Assembly (NCBI GenBank): GCA_963768025.1
Contig: CAVYGM010000002.1
Span: 1 to 64,000 of the forward strand
DNA: 64,000 nt
Reading direction: 5' to 3'
From: CAVYGM01 sp963768025
GTDB lineage: Bacteria > Bacteroidota > Bacteroidia > Cytophagales > Spirosomataceae
The notes under the pieces were generated by a model that searched no databases, was not told where the DNA came from, and worked only from the letters and a program-made list of their open reading frames with translations. Each line of letters opens with the position of its first letter. Positions within the stretch are counted from its first letter, which is position 1. The position numbers and the translations under genes were made by a program. Of the stretch, positions 1 to 10,695 are shown one piece after another.

Positions 1-1824
1 TTTTGGTCATGGTATGCCACTGATCGCGCACCCGGCCCGTGGTGAGTACCAGCGGAAAGTCCTCATCGGTTGGCTCCGACCGGTTTTCATCCGGCACGGC
101 GTGTATCTGAGCCCGCTGGTTGGGGGTATAAAATTTCCAATCCGAAAACAGCCGCTTCTGGGCAGCGGTAGACTGACCATCCAGGGTAGTGGTACCGGGC
201 TGATACGGCCACTGCACACTCCGCTCTTTGCGGAGAATCTCGTGGCTCAGTCCGTTGATGTTAATGTTGGTGCCCGCGGTGGTACGCACGTATTCTGCAT
301 ATACTTCGGCAGAAGATTTGTATGTAAACTCGTTTTCAAACCCCATTTTTTGCGCAAACCGCCAGATGATCTCCACGTCGGGCAGGGCCTCGCCGGGGGC
401 GTCCAGTACTTTGGGAAGGTAGGTGATGCGCCGCTCGGCGTTGGTCATGGTACCCTCCTTTTCGAGCCAGGCGGCGGCGGGCAGTACCACGTCGGCAAAG
501 GCCACGGTATCGGCACGGGTAGATACGTCCTGTACCACCACGAAGCGTCCCTTTTTCAAGGCCTTCTCCACTCCGTTCACATCCGGCATGCTTACCAGCG
601 GATTGGTGTTGATGATCCAGATGGCTTTCAGCTTGTCGTCGTCCATGGCCTGGAACATTTCCGTAGCGGTCAGGCCGGGTTTGTCGGCAATTTTGACGGG
701 CGTTTTCCAGAACTCTTCCATCTCGGCCCGGTGCGCGGGGTTGGTCACGTCGCGGTGGGCGGGCAGGATATTGGCCAGGCCACCCACTTCGCGTCCACCC
801 ATGGCGTTGGGCTGTCCGGTGAGGGAAAAAGGCCCGTTGCCGGGGGTACCTATTTTGCCCGTAATCAGGTGCAGGTTGATGAGCGAAAGGTTTTTGTTCA
901 CCCCCACCACGGACTGATTCATGCCCATGGTCCAGAGCGATAGGAAGCCCTTTGGCCTGACCTATCCACTGAGCTGCTTCGTAAATGGCTATGGATTCGA
1001 CACCACATATATCGGCGGCTTCTTCAATAGAACGCTGCATGACCTGCTCGCGGTAGGCCTGAAACCCATCCGTATGGCCGATGATAAATTCTTCATTCAG
1101 GAATCCTTTCTCGATCAGGATGCGGCCTATGGCGTGGTTGAGGGTAATGTCCGTACCCGGACGGATCGGCAGGTGCAGGTCGGAGGCCCGTACGGTATCC
1201 GTTGTGCGCGGGTCGACGGTAATAATCTTCACGTGCGGATTGGCCGCTTTATGCGCCTCGATCCGCCGCCAGATAATGGGATGGCACCAGGCAGGATTAG
1301 CCCCCTGAACATAGAAAACATCCGCCTCCTCGATATCATCGTAGCATACCGGTACCGAATCTTCACCCAGCGATAGCTTGTACCCCACCACCGCCGAACT
1401 CATGCACAGGCGCGAGTTGGTGTCAATGTTATTGGAGCCGATAAACCCTTTGATCAGCTTGTTGACCAGGTAGTATTCTTCCGTCAGGCATTGGCCCGAT
1501 ACGTAAAAGGCCACCGAATCAGGGCCGTATTTTTCTATAAACGTCCGAAAAACTGCCGCTGTACGCTCCAAAGCCGTATCCCAGCTCACCCGTTGCAGGG
1601 GCATAGAGCGGTTCATGCGCATCTGCGGATACAGCAGGCGGTCGCTCTGATCCATGACGGTATAGTGCAGGTTCATGCCCTTGGAACAGAGCATACCCTG
1701 GCTGGACGGATGGCTTTTGTCACCTTCCACCGTCAGGCGACCGTCGGCTTCCTTTTGCACTACGATGCCGCATCCTACTCCGCAGTAGCAGCAGGTGGTT
1801 TTATGGGTTTCCTTGCTGATGCAT
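1..1824 (-). CDS. nasA: Assimilatory nitrate reductase, molybdopterin catalytic subunit (3' end outside window; frame-broken)
   Basis: Cytoplasmic molybdoenzyme reducing nitrate to nitrite. The N-terminal [4Fe-4S] motif CCYCGVGCG is encoded at about 1770-1793, followed by MopB-type sequence (SHPSSQGMLCSKG, WDTALERTA, VYVQGANPAWCHP-like). A C-terminal molydopterin-dinucleotide-binding segment (LVLTTGRVRDQWHTMTK) reaches the left edge, so the tail is missing. The frame changes at about 948-950, where one extra C in a CCC run separates AQWIGQAKG from FLSLWTMGMNQSVVG. The only sensible ATG (1824) also needs one extra base removed near 1806-1808 to reach the Cys cluster. It is the last visible gene of the leftward cobA-porin-NarK-nasA set. 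The family call is secure; whether the gene is broken in the cell is not. Confidence 0.88.
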
Positions 1825-1843
1825 GGGTATACTAATTTTGAAT

Positions 1844-2040
1844 GAGTGATTGAGAGATTGAGTGATTAGATTTGAATAGTAACTGAATGAGTTGGCAGAT
1901 TATTTTGAGTCAAAAGTTGATGAGTTGAAGCAGTACTTTCGGCGATGCCTATTGACTTCCAACAGCCAGTGTGGCTCATTCATACACTCCTCGACTCAAA
2001 ATATTCCTCGTTCTACTCAATCACTCAATCTCTCATTACT
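1844..2040. repeat. Octamer-repeat inverted element, copy A
   Basis: Left arm holds consecutive 8-base units of the form GANNGATT (1844-1867: gagtgatt, gagagatt, gagtgatt). The facing arm at 2019-2035 is the exact complement of 1851-1867 (17 bases). A second facing pair, 1901-1911 with 1993-2003, is also exact. The element fills the gap between the nitrate reductase start and the transporter stop. No protein is apparent inside. Confidence 0.7.
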
Positions 2041-2078
2041 ATTACGCCGTCGCTAGCTCTACTTCCTTCACCTCTACC

Positions 2079-3331
2079 TCACGTAGCGGCGAAGCGGGTG
2101 AGGGCTACGATGCCGCCTACTACGGCTACGGCGATGCCGATGTACACAAAGGCGGTGGAGTAGGTAATGGAAGGAGACTTGAACAGGAAGCCCGCCAGTA
2201 CGGCTCCTACGTTACCACCGGCCCCTACGATACCGCTTACCGAGCCCAGGGCTTTACGGTTGATGAAAGGTACCATGGCGTAGGTAGTACCATTGGCCAT
2301 TTTCAGGAACATCGCAAAGGTCACCATGGCGATTATAGCCAACGTGATGTTGTCGGTGAGGCCAAAGTATACAATGCCCAGGCCTTCCAGTACCAGCAGA
2401 CCGGCCAGCAGCAATGCCCTTGCCTGCCATACCGAAGCGGTTACCTACCTTGTCGGCTACGATACCGCCCATGGCGCGGGCAAAGATGTTCATGAATCCG
2501 AAGGCTCCGGCCAGTAGACCGGCCATGGTCAGGCTGGCGCCGTATTTCTCAGCAAAGTACAGGGCGGCTACGTTGTCGAAAGTCACCTCGATGCCAAAGC
2601 AGGCCCCGTAGGCCAGGAACAGGATCCAGGTACGGTAGTCTTTGGCGGCATCGGCCAATGAGCCCGCTTTCTTTTTGGCTTTACGCTCAGGTAGTTCGTC
2701 GAAGTTGCCGGCGGGGGTATCTTTGGTATAGAACCAGTACAAGGCAGCAATGACCAGAAGGAGTACGCCCGGAATGACCATGGCCAAGCCGCCAGGCCGC
2801 CGCGGGCAAGGTACCCCAGGCCCACAAATCCGGCGAAGATCAGGGGCATCACCATGTTGGTGACGCCACCGCCCAGGTTACCCCAGCCACCCGTTACGGC
2901 GTTAGCGGTACCCACAATCTTGGGATCAAACATCACCGACGTATGGTACTGGGTAATGACGAAGGAAGCGCCAATGACGCCAATCGCCAAGCGGAAAAGC
3001 AGGAAGGTTTCGTAGTTGTAGGACAAGCCTACGGTCATCACCGGAATGGCGCAGATCGCCAGCAGCAGCCGTATAGGTTTTGCGGGGGCCCCAGGTATCA
3101 CACAACCGTCCGATGAGCACGCGGGCAATCGACCGTAGCGGCTACCGAGGCAATGATGATATTACCGATTTGTTCCTTGCTCAATCCCAGGTCGTCCTTG
3201 ACTACCTTCATCAGAGGTGCCAGGCCAAACCAGCCGAAGAAACACATAAAGAAGGCCATCCACGAGAGGTGGAACGTGCGCATCTGTATACCTTTTATGC
3301 TGAGTACGTTTAGTTTTTGTAGAGGTCTCAT
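2079..3331 (-). pseudogene. narK: NarK-type nitrate/nitrite MFS transporter, frame-broken as written
   Basis: Major facilitator of the nitrate/nitrite porter group. The N-terminus MRTFHLSWMAFFMCFFGWFG then APLM is typical, followed by a GRLCDTWGPRK loop, the nitrate signature region GGWGNLGGGVTN, and later helices ending ALTRFAAT at a TGA. Five extra single bases, near 3125, 3071, 2804-2806, 2782 and 2417-2419, split the gene over three frames. Removing them gives an uninterrupted product of 415 residues, the usual length for the family with about 12 membrane helices. The start at 3331 keeps the conserved leader upstream of the first helix. It presumably supplies substrate to the adjacent nitrate reductase. 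Typed as pseudogene only because of the breaks; a sequence artefact is equally possible. Confidence 0.87.
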
Positions 3332-3342
3332 AGTTTTTTAAT

Positions 3343-3376
3343 GATTGAATGAGTGATTGATAGAATGATAGAATGA
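3343..3376. repeat. Octamer repeat, copy B (single arm)
   Basis: Four consecutive 8-base units, gattgaat, gagtgatt, gatagaat, gatagaat, sit immediately upstream of the transporter start on the minus strand. No clear facing arm was found, so this is a half copy of the element seen at 8691, 44855 and 50194. Confidence 0.65.
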
Positions 3377-3426
3377 TTTTTGATCGTTTGCGTCGTTTGC
3401 TGTTTGCGAACGCGAACGGGCTGAGG

Positions 3427-3445
3427 GGAGCGTTTGTAACGCTCC
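3427..3445. other. Short perfect stem-loop downstream of porin gene
   Basis: GGAGCGTT, loop TGT, AACGCTCC: an 8-bp perfect stem in the porin-NarK gap. No T-run follows on the minus strand, so it is more likely a 3'-end stabiliser or processing hairpin than a rho-independent terminator. Confidence 0.45.
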
Positions 3446-3476
3446 TTGGTTAATCAATGCTGACGAGCAGGCAAGT

Positions 3477-4838
3477 TTACTTAGCCAAAAACTGAGGCGT
3501 AATATTAATCATCAGGTAGGCCCAGTTGGCTCCCGTCCGGCTTGTTGTAATGCCTTTGGCGGCTTCCAGCGTCGGGGTGCTGAAAAAGTGGGCATATCCC
3601 GCCTGAAACCCGATGGTAGGGGCCATTTTGTAGTTCAGGATCAGATCAAACTCGCTACCCAGCGATTTGCTCGCCAGAGGTTTGTCGCCAGCCAGGATGT
3701 CGTTGGGACTTTGGAAAATATGGTAATCCGCCGTTCCCGATAGCTTTTTGGTCAGCGTAAAGGCCGATTTTAGGTAGTAGTTGGCCAGTCCACCGGGCGC
3801 CAAAGCCATTGGCTACGTAGAAGTAGTCCATCTGTCCCCAGAACTTGTGCGGGGTACCGTACAGCGGATCAAACCGGTGCGACTGGGTATTACCGGGGGC
3901 ATTGCCCGACAGGTAGTCAAATCCCGGACCCACCGAGAAGTACTTGCTGAGCTTGATAGGCCGTGGCTATTGAGACGGTAGAGGCCCGGAGGGTTTTGCC
4001 GTCTTTGTCCTTGCCCGTTTGCAGGTAGGCACTGGCGGTCAGGGCTAGGTTTTTACCCAATTTCGTATTGAGATAGGGACCCGCCGTGACGCGGCTCCAG
4101 GTACCTTTTTCAAGTACCTTTGTGCCAGTGGCACTGGTAGAATATTGGTTAAAATCATCCTTCAATACCAGGAAGGAGGCATTTCCCACTTTGAGCTTTT
4201 TGCCCAGATAGAGGTACTGCAACGACTTGTATAGGGTGCCTATGCCGTTGGTACCGGCTGGGTATCCAGTGGGTATACCGTTGTATAACTGACCGGCCGC
4301 ACTCTCACGGTTCTGATTATACGCAGCACCCAGATGCGCCATAAATCCCCCCTTTTCATACTTCAGTACGGCGGCATCGTGGCGGCGGGCCTGTTGCAGC
4401 CAGTCGAGGTTGCCGAGCAGGCGGCTGTCGTCGTACATCAGCTCCTGACGGCCCGATTTTCAGGGCCAGGTACTTGCCGGTGTTTGTAATAGCCGTGTCC
4501 AGCAGGCTGATTTCGGCCCAGGCTTCGTGCAGCATCAGGCCATTGAGGTCGGCGTTGGTCGTGCGGTTGTTCGTAGAGGCATCCTGCCCCCATACCCGCA
4601 CATCCTGGATGGCCGCGAAAAACTTGGTCCGGTAGCCCGCGTAGCCCACATTGATGCGGGTGCGCTGAGAGGTAAACAGAGCGGGAGTCTGCTCGCTGGT
4701 CAGTGGACTGCCGAAGCCGTCGCGGAGTTCGGTACGGGTACGTACCTGTCCCGAAAGGGTAAACTGAGCCCATACCTGTGCGGGCAACGCGCATAGTCCC
4801 AGCGCCAGAATCCAATAGGATTTTGTAAATGATTTCAT
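3477..4838 (-). pseudogene. Alginate-export/porin-like outer-membrane protein, frame-broken as written
   Basis: Outer-membrane beta-barrel with a signal peptide (ALGLCALPAQVWAQ). The mature part opens with FTLSGQVRTRTELRDGF, as in the alginate-export-like barrels that accompany nitrate assimilation genes in Bacteroidota, and ends in strand-like segments (LMINITPQFLAK). Three extra bases, near 4452, 3952 and 3799, break the frame; without them the product is 452 residues, which fits one large barrel. It lies between cobA and the NarK transporter on the same strand, so uptake of nitrate or another anion across the outer membrane is a reasonable inference. The exact substrate cannot be read from the sequence. 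Confidence 0.78.
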
Positions 4839-5030
4839 AGAGAGTTAGTTTCAAAGAATAATAAAATAAACGCAATTGATTCCTGTAAACCCTTGCTGTA
4901 TAGGGTTCTCGTAAGACGGGCCAGGCTCTCAAAGATGTGCGGCAACCCCGAGGCGAACGGAAGTGATTTGTATTATCTGATTATTTTCATTTTCTTTGAA
5001 ATGTTTGTGTTTAACATAGACAAACCCTGT

Positions 5031-5076
5031 AAGGCCGATCCACATAGGTGCCCCCACACCGGATCGGCTTTTTTAA
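5031..5076 (+). terminator. Rho-independent terminator on the plus strand without an upstream gene
   Basis: GCCGATCC (5034-5041) pairs with GGATCGGC (5061-5068), with an inner GGTG/CACC stem, followed by TTTTTT. The T-run is on the plus strand, yet the only nearby genes run leftward. It overlaps the cobA stop codon by the T-run and may end an unannotated plus-strand RNA starting near 4870. Confidence 0.6.
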
Positions 5077-5878
5077 TAGGCTACCATCGGAATACTTTGC
5101 AGATAATCCAGCACATAGGCCGGATGCAAAGCCACTACTTCGCCGATGACAAGTACCGCCGGACCGGATAAATCCGGTTGGAAATCGGGTGCCCCCACAC
5201 CCTTATTTTCCGACGCGTAATCTTCCATGAGCCGTGGCATTTCCCATGCCTGCCCTACCACGCACAGCTCGTTGGTGCGGGTGCCGTTTTGTATTACCGC
5301 CACGGGCATGTGTCCGCGTCCGAGGCCGGTATACAGTGCGCATATTTCTCGTAATTTTTTCATCCCCATCAGCACCACCACCGTGGCTTTTGATTGAGCC
5401 GCCAGGCGCAGGTCATCAGACAGCTCGCCCAGGCGGGTGGTACCCGTAATGACCCAGAAGCTCTCGCTGACACCCCGCCGGGTGACCGGTATGCCCTGTG
5501 CGGCCGGTACGGCCACGCAGCTCGACACCCCCGGTACTACCGTGCAGGGTATGTGGTGCCGTTGGGCGTATTCCATTTCTTCGTGTCCTCGGCCAAACAC
5601 GAACGGGTCGCCCCCTTTGAGCCGTACCACGTGCCCACGCCGGTGTGGCAAGGCGCACGATTAGCCTGTTGATATCCTCTTGTTGGAAAGGAATGCCTCC
5701 CGGCGCGCTTGCCCACGTACATCTTTAAGGTATGCTCGGGGCAGTAATCCAGCAGGCTTTTATTCGCCAGGTCATCATACAATACTACGTCGGCATTTTC
5801 CAGCGCTCTGATCCCTTTGAGCGTAATCAGTTCTCCATCGCCTGGTCCCGCCCCCACGAGTGTTAGCTTTGGTATCAT
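5073..5878 (-). pseudogene. cobA: Uroporphyrinogen-III C-methyltransferase, frame-broken as written
   Basis: S-adenosylmethionine-dependent enzyme methylating uroporphyrinogen III to precorrin-2, the first dedicated step to siroheme. Motifs in order: LTLVGAGPGDGELITLKG at the N-terminus, DVVLYDDLANKSLL, YVGKRAG, VVRLKGGDPFVFGRG, and the central PGVSS and GIPVTRRG segments. Two extra bases, near 5685 and 5647-5648, break the frame; corrected length is 267 residues, the standard size for single-domain SUMT. Its place here makes sense because NirB, encoded divergently 280 bases away, needs siroheme. No CysG-type dehydrogenase/ferrochelatase domain is attached, so that step must be encoded elsewhere. 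Confidence 0.92.
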
Positions 5879-6068
5879 ATTCTTTATATTAATAGATGAA
5901 TATTAGAATTATACTATATATAGTCAATAGTAATTATGCTGTTGAATGGTTCAAAATTAAGCCTATAATTTTATAAAACAATAGATTTGCCAAAAAATAA
6001 GTTTAAATTTTAACCTAAAAAGAAATAAAAAGCTAGGAATTTACGAAAACACGGATTAATTTTGATCT

Positions 6069-6157
6069 GTACATATAGAAGTATAGATTATGATGCTAAT
6101 CTATAAAAAGTACAAATAAAATACAGGGTTGTACAAATTTAATAGTTACTATTAACT
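6069..6157 (+). promoter_or_regulatory. Candidate operator region between cobA and nirB
   Basis: The AT-rich 279-base divergent gap holds a perfect 9-bp inverted repeat, TATAGATTA (6082-6090) with TAATCTATA (6097-6105), spacer 6. It also holds the direct repeat GTACAAAT at 6110 and 6131, exactly 21 bases (two helical turns) apart, with a related GTACATAT at 6069. An 8-bp palindrome with one central base, TTAATAGT-T-ACTATTAA, at 6139-6155 touches the nirB start. The regulator is unknown; the adjacent LuxR-type response regulator is the obvious candidate. Confidence 0.5.
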
Positions 6158-8693
6158 ATGAACACAAACAAAACAAAACATGTCGTTGTGGTGGGCAACG
6201 GGATGGTAGGCTACAAGTTTTGTGAAAAACTTCTGGCTAAGGTCAATCAGCGCAGTGATTTTACGATCACGGTTTTTGGGGAAGAACCACGCGCTGCTTA
6301 TGATCGCGTCCACCTTAGTTCGTTTTTTGAGGGAAAATCAGCTGATGATCTGCTCCTTGCGCCCGTGAGTTGGTATGAGGAAAATGATATCAGGCTGTAT
6401 CTGTCAGACCCCGTTGTGGCGATTGACCGGGCCAACAAGACCGTCCGGTCGCACCATGGTATTGTAGTAAATTATGACTACCTGGTGCTGGCTTCGGGCT
6501 CCGGGGCTTTTGTGCCGCCCGTTGCGGGCGTGGAGAAGGAGGGGGTATTTGTATACCGTACTATAGAGGACCTGGAAATGATGCAGATCCTACGCCCGCA
6601 AGGCCCGTAAAGGGGCCGTATTGGGCGGCGGGCTCCTCGGGCTGGAAGCCGCCAAGGCACTGCTCGATCTGGGCATGGAAGAAACCCACGTGGTGGAATT
6701 TGCCCCCCGGCTCATGCCCCGGCAAATTGACGCAGCAGGCTCCGACCTGCTGAAAAACCAGCTGGAAAGCCTGGGCTTGCAGATTCACCTCTCTAAAAGT
6801 ACGCGCGAGATCACCGGTGAAGACAGCATTGACGGTTTGCAGTTTGAAGACGGTAGCCACATTGCGGTAGACATGCTGGTGATTTCGGCGGGCATTCGCC
6901 CCCGTGACGAACTGGCCAAGCACGCCGGACCTGGAAACGCATCCTCGTGGGGGAATTGTTGTCAATGATCAGTTGCAGACTTCCGACCCGGCAATTTTTG
7001 CCATTGGCGAATGCGCCCTGGCGCACCACATGATTTATGGCCTGGTAGCCCCCGGCTACGAAATGGCCGAGGTAGTGGCTACGCAATTGGTCGGTGGGCA
7101 GCAAGGAGTTCAAACCCTACGATATGTCTACCAAGCTCAAACTGATCGGCGTGGACGTAGCTAGTTTTGGTGATCCTTTTATAGAAGAGCCCAACTGCCG
7201 GACAGTTCGCTACGAGAACAAAGCCAAAGGCGTATACAAGCGCATCAATGTATCCAACGACGGCAAGGAACTGCTGGGCGGAATACTGATCGGAGACGCC
7301 GAGCAATACAATATGCTGCTGCAAACCTGCAAGAACAAGACCATCCTGCCGCCCGATCTCAGAGGATTTGATCCTGGGTTCACGCGGGGGAGAAGAAGCA
7401 TGCCGGAGCGGGTGTCATGGGCCTACCCGACGACGCGTTGATCTGTTCCTGTGAGGCGATTACCAAAGCCGATATTTGCCACGAGGTAGAAGTAAATAGC
7501 AATACCACCATTGAGCGCTATCAAAAAAGCCAACAAAGCCTGTACGGGTTGCGGAGGCTGCACGCCACTGGTGAAGGACCTTATTCAGGGCGTCATGAAA
7601 AAGCAGGGTATGTACGTGCGGAATCTGGTGTGTGAGCACTTTGACTACACCCGGCAGGAGCTGCTGGATCTGGTGAAGATGGAGGGCTTACGAACCTATA
7701 ATGGGGTACTTGATCACTTTGGCAAGGGCGATGGATGCGAAACCTGCAAGCCGCTGGTGGCATCCATCCTGGCTAGCCTATGGAATGAAAACGTACTCGA
7801 AAAAGGCCGCGCCCCGGTGCAGGACTCCAACGACCGCTTCCTGGCCAATATCCAGAAAGGCGGTACCTACTCGGTAGTACCCCGCATTCCGGGGGGCGAA
7901 ATCACGCCCGAAAAGCTGATCGTAATCGGTGAAGTAGCCCAGAAATATGGCCTCTACACCAAAATCACCGGCGGACAGCGCATTGACCTGTTCGGTGCGC
8001 ACGTGAGCGACCTGCCCGCGATTTGGGAAATCCTCATCAACGCGGGCTTCGAGAGCGGACACGCCTACGGCAAGGCCCTACGGACGGTGAAAAGTTGCGT
8101 GGGCTCTACCTGGTGCCGGTTTGGGGTGCAGGATTCGGTGAGCTTTGCCATTGAGGTTGAGAACCGTTACAAAGGAATTCGCTCTCCGCATAAGCTCAAA
8201 TCGGCCGTATCGGGCTGTACCCGCGAATGCGCCGAGGCCCAAAGCAAGGATTTTGGCATTATCGCCACCGAGAAAGGCTGGAACCTGTACGTATGCGGCA
8301 ACGGAGGCTCCAAGCCGCAGCACGCGCTGCTGCTGGCCACCGACGTAGACAAGGAAACCTGCATCAAGCTTATTGACCGTTTCCTGATGTTCTACATCAA
8401 AACCGCCGATCCGCTGACCCGCACCGCTACCTGGCTCAACAAAATGGAGGGCGGCATCACCTACCTCAAAGCCGTGGTGGTAGACGACGTACTGGGTATC
8501 GCCGACGAACTGGAGCGCGAAATGCAAACGCTCGATCAATGTGTACCGTTGCGAGTGGAAAGAGGTGGTGGAATCACCCGAATTGCGCAAGCACTTCACC
8601 CACTTCGTCAACGCCCCCGCCGAAAAGGACCCCACGGTGACGTTCGACGACATGCGCGGGCAGAAGCGGGCGAAGGAATGGGCAGTTCAATGA
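6158..8693 (+). pseudogene. nirB: Assimilatory nitrite reductase large subunit, frame-broken as written
   Basis: Siroheme enzyme reducing nitrite to ammonium with NAD(P)H. Order of parts: an FAD/NAD(P)-binding domain (VVVVGNGMVGYKFCEKLL; second Rossmann motif GAVLGGGLLGLEAAKAL); a BFD-like [2Fe-2S] domain (LICSCEAITKADICHEV) with a second cysteine cluster (ACTGCGGCTPLVKDLI); the ferredoxin-like half domain; and the siroheme/[4Fe-4S] domain (SCVGSTWCRFGVQDSV, SGCTRECAEAQSKDFG). Seven extra bases break the frame, near 6589, 6930, 7101, 7361, 7401, 7513 and 8534. Correcting them gives exactly 842 residues, the normal NirB length, ending at TGA 8691. The gene therefore looks complete apart from single-base insertions. 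It pairs with nirD downstream. Confidence 0.93.
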
Positions 8694-8859
8694 TAGAATG
8701 AGTGAATGATAGAATGAGTGAATGTTGGAATGGATCAATGTAAGAATTTTAAAATGAGGGAATTAACCTGCCTGGGATGCGGAATGAAGGATTATTCAAA
8801 TGAATTAAATATATTCTATCATTCTATCATTCTATCATTCTATCATTCTATCATTCAAA
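8691..8859. repeat. Octamer-repeat inverted element, copy C
   Basis: Left arm from 8692 keeps an 8-base period for seven or more units (gatagaat, gagtgaat, gatagaat, gagtgaat, gttggaat, ggatcaat, gtaagaat). The right arm at 8813-8852 is five perfect copies of ATTCTATC, the complement of GATAGAAT, then attcaaat. The nirB stop codon TGA is the first three bases of the element. It fills the nirB-nirD gap. Confidence 0.78.
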
Positions 8860-8882
8860 TTTCCCTAAATCAAAACTAAAAA

Positions 8883-9236
8883 ATGGAACTACTACTAGAT
8901 ACCAACAATACCCTTACCTGGCATCTGGCTTGCCGGGCGAGTGATATACCCGAGGACGGTGGTGCGTGCGCGCTCATCGAGGGTCGCCAGATCGCTATTT
9001 TTCACTTTACCCGCCGGGCCGAATGGTACGCCACGGACAACGAATGTCCGCACCGTCAGCAGATGGCCCTGGCGCGGGGCATGATCGGCAGTCAGGCGGG
9101 AGAGCCGAAGGTGGCTTGTCCGTTTCACAAAAAAACGTTTTCGCTGGAAACCGGAAAATGCCTGAGCGACGAGGAGTACCACATCCGTACCTATCCCATC
9201 AAGGTGGAGAATGAGAACGTGTACATCGGCTTGTAG
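8883..9236 (+). CDS. nirD: Nitrite reductase small subunit, Rieske type
   Basis: Small partner of NirB, 117 residues and intact. It contains both halves of a Rieske [2Fe-2S] site, CPHR (about residue 56) and CPFHKKTF (about residue 80), so the cluster ligands are complete; enterobacterial NirD has lost them. It lies 189 bases after the nirB stop, separated by the octamer-repeat element, and six bases before the sensor kinase gene, suggesting one transcript from nirB through the two-component pair. The start ATG follows an A-rich leader with no clear Shine-Dalgarno sequence. Confidence 0.9.
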   Translation: MELLLDTNNTLTWHLACRASDIPEDGGACALIEGRQIAIFHFTRRAEWYATDNECPHRQQMALARGMIGSQAGEPKVACPFHKKTFSLETGKCLSDEEYHIRTYPIKVENENVYIGL

Positions 9237-9242
9237 AATTGT

Positions 9243-10669
9243 ATGAATCAACTTGATCGTGAAGTAGCGCTACGACTTACGCGGTACTATGTGCTGGCCC
9301 TGACCATGGTGGCTGTTCTGACGAGCAGTGGCTTGTGGTTTGTGAAAAGTACGATCAGTGACCTCAACGACGACAGCCGGGTGGTGAACGTGGCTGGCCG
9401 CCAGCGTATGCTGAGTCAGCAACTCACCAAATTGGCCGTGCTGCGAACGCAGAATATCGTCCACGCGGATCAGAATGATTTTGGTAAGCTGGTGGAAAAA
9501 TGGAACCAAAGCCAGACTCAGCTCAAAAACGGGATGCTCCGCATGGAGAAAGAGTATACGGTTCGGAAGAGCGCCCAACTGGACAGTATGTTTAGTCAAC
9601 TACAACCGGTATTCGGGTCCATGTATGACAATTTCAGGCTGATCGACTCGGAAACAGCACCGGATGCTGAGAAAAGCAGGGCTCTGTTGGACATCCTGGC
9701 CAAGGAACCTCGTTTCTCAGTCAGATGGATGCCATTGTGTTTCGCTTCGATGCCGAAAGCCTGGCACGGGTGCAGTACCTGGAACGCATCGAGTGGTTTC
9801 TGACGCTGGCCACCCTGCTGGTTTTGTTCCTGGAAGGCATCTTTGTTTTCCGGCCGGTGGTAGGGTATACCAAGAAGGTGATCAGGATGCTCACTGAATC
9901 GGAAGAACAGCTCAAAACGGCGAATGAGCAATTGGCCCTGACCAACCAGGAATTGGTCAGTACCCAGCAAAAGCTGCTTCGAACCACGAAGGAAAAGTAC
10001 CAGTTGCAATTGGCCGAGGCCAGGGTACGTTCGGCGGCCTTGCTCGAAGGACAGGAGGAAGAACGCAAGCGCTTCGCGCGGGAACTGCACGATGGCATCG
10101 GGCAGATGCTCACGGGCCTGAAGCTGCACGTGGAGAAAATCAGACAGACCCCCTTCACGGACGAAAAGCAGAAACAACGCTTCGAAGATTTGCGAAGTCT
10201 GTTGCAGGAAACCATCCAAAATACCCGGCAGATTGCCTTCAATCTGATGCCGTCGGTACTGGGTGATTTTGGGTTAGAGGCCGCCCTTCAGCTGCTTTCG
10301 GAACAAACCGCCCGCTCGTCGGGCATGGACATCCGGTTCAAGGGCGTAAAGGAAACCGTACGGTTGGCGCCGGTTCAGGAAATAGGCTTGTACCGGATTG
10401 CGCAGGAGGCGCTCAACAATGCCATCAAGCATTCTCACGCCACCTGTATCGATGTGGCCGTGAAGCGTACCTCAACGGATATTACGCTGAAAGTGCAGGA
10501 CAATGGGAAGGGTTTTCTGAACAAAAACGCTTCTGGCCCGGATCATAGTTCTATAATTCATAATGGATTGGACAATATGAAAACCAGGGCACGATTGTTA
10601 GATGGTAAGTTGGAGATCGTATCAAAGATAAACAAAGGAACCAAAATAGAGGTTAAGATATTTACATAA
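9243..10669 (+). CDS. NarX-like membrane sensor histidine kinase, one frame break
   Basis: Two-component sensor. A first membrane helix (YYVLALTMVAVLTSSGLWFV) is followed by a periplasmic PilJ/NarX-type domain with a P-box-like motif, VVNVAGRQRMLSQQL, matching the nitrate-binding helix of NarX/NarQ. Then come a second helix (LATLLVLFLEGIFVF), a coiled linker, an HisKA_3 dimerisation box (RFARELHDGIGQMLTGL, phospho-accepting His) and a HATPase domain (EALNNAIKHSHA, DNGKGF). One base is missing near 9713 (TTTCTC for TTTCCTC), dividing the sensor domain from the kinase; restoring it gives 475 residues. Location beside nirBD supports nitrate or nitrite sensing. This differs from the PAS/Fe-S NreB type. 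Confidence 0.85.
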
Positions 10670-10695
10670 CTCATTCTATTTCAATAGTATATTTC

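Noticed and set aside
14..943. Long open frame opposite the nitrate reductase
   Set aside because: It is the complement of conserved molybdoenzyme sequence, has no domain of its own, and exists because of the high GC third positions of the real gene.
6158..8693. Programmed ribosomal frameshifting in nirB
   Set aside because: Seven shifts at unrelated, non-slippery sites in one gene, with the same pattern in a dozen unrelated genes, do not fit recoding.
8691..8859. CRISPR array from the repeated 8-base units
   Set aside because: Units are 8 bases with no spacers and arms are inverted; no cas genes nearby.
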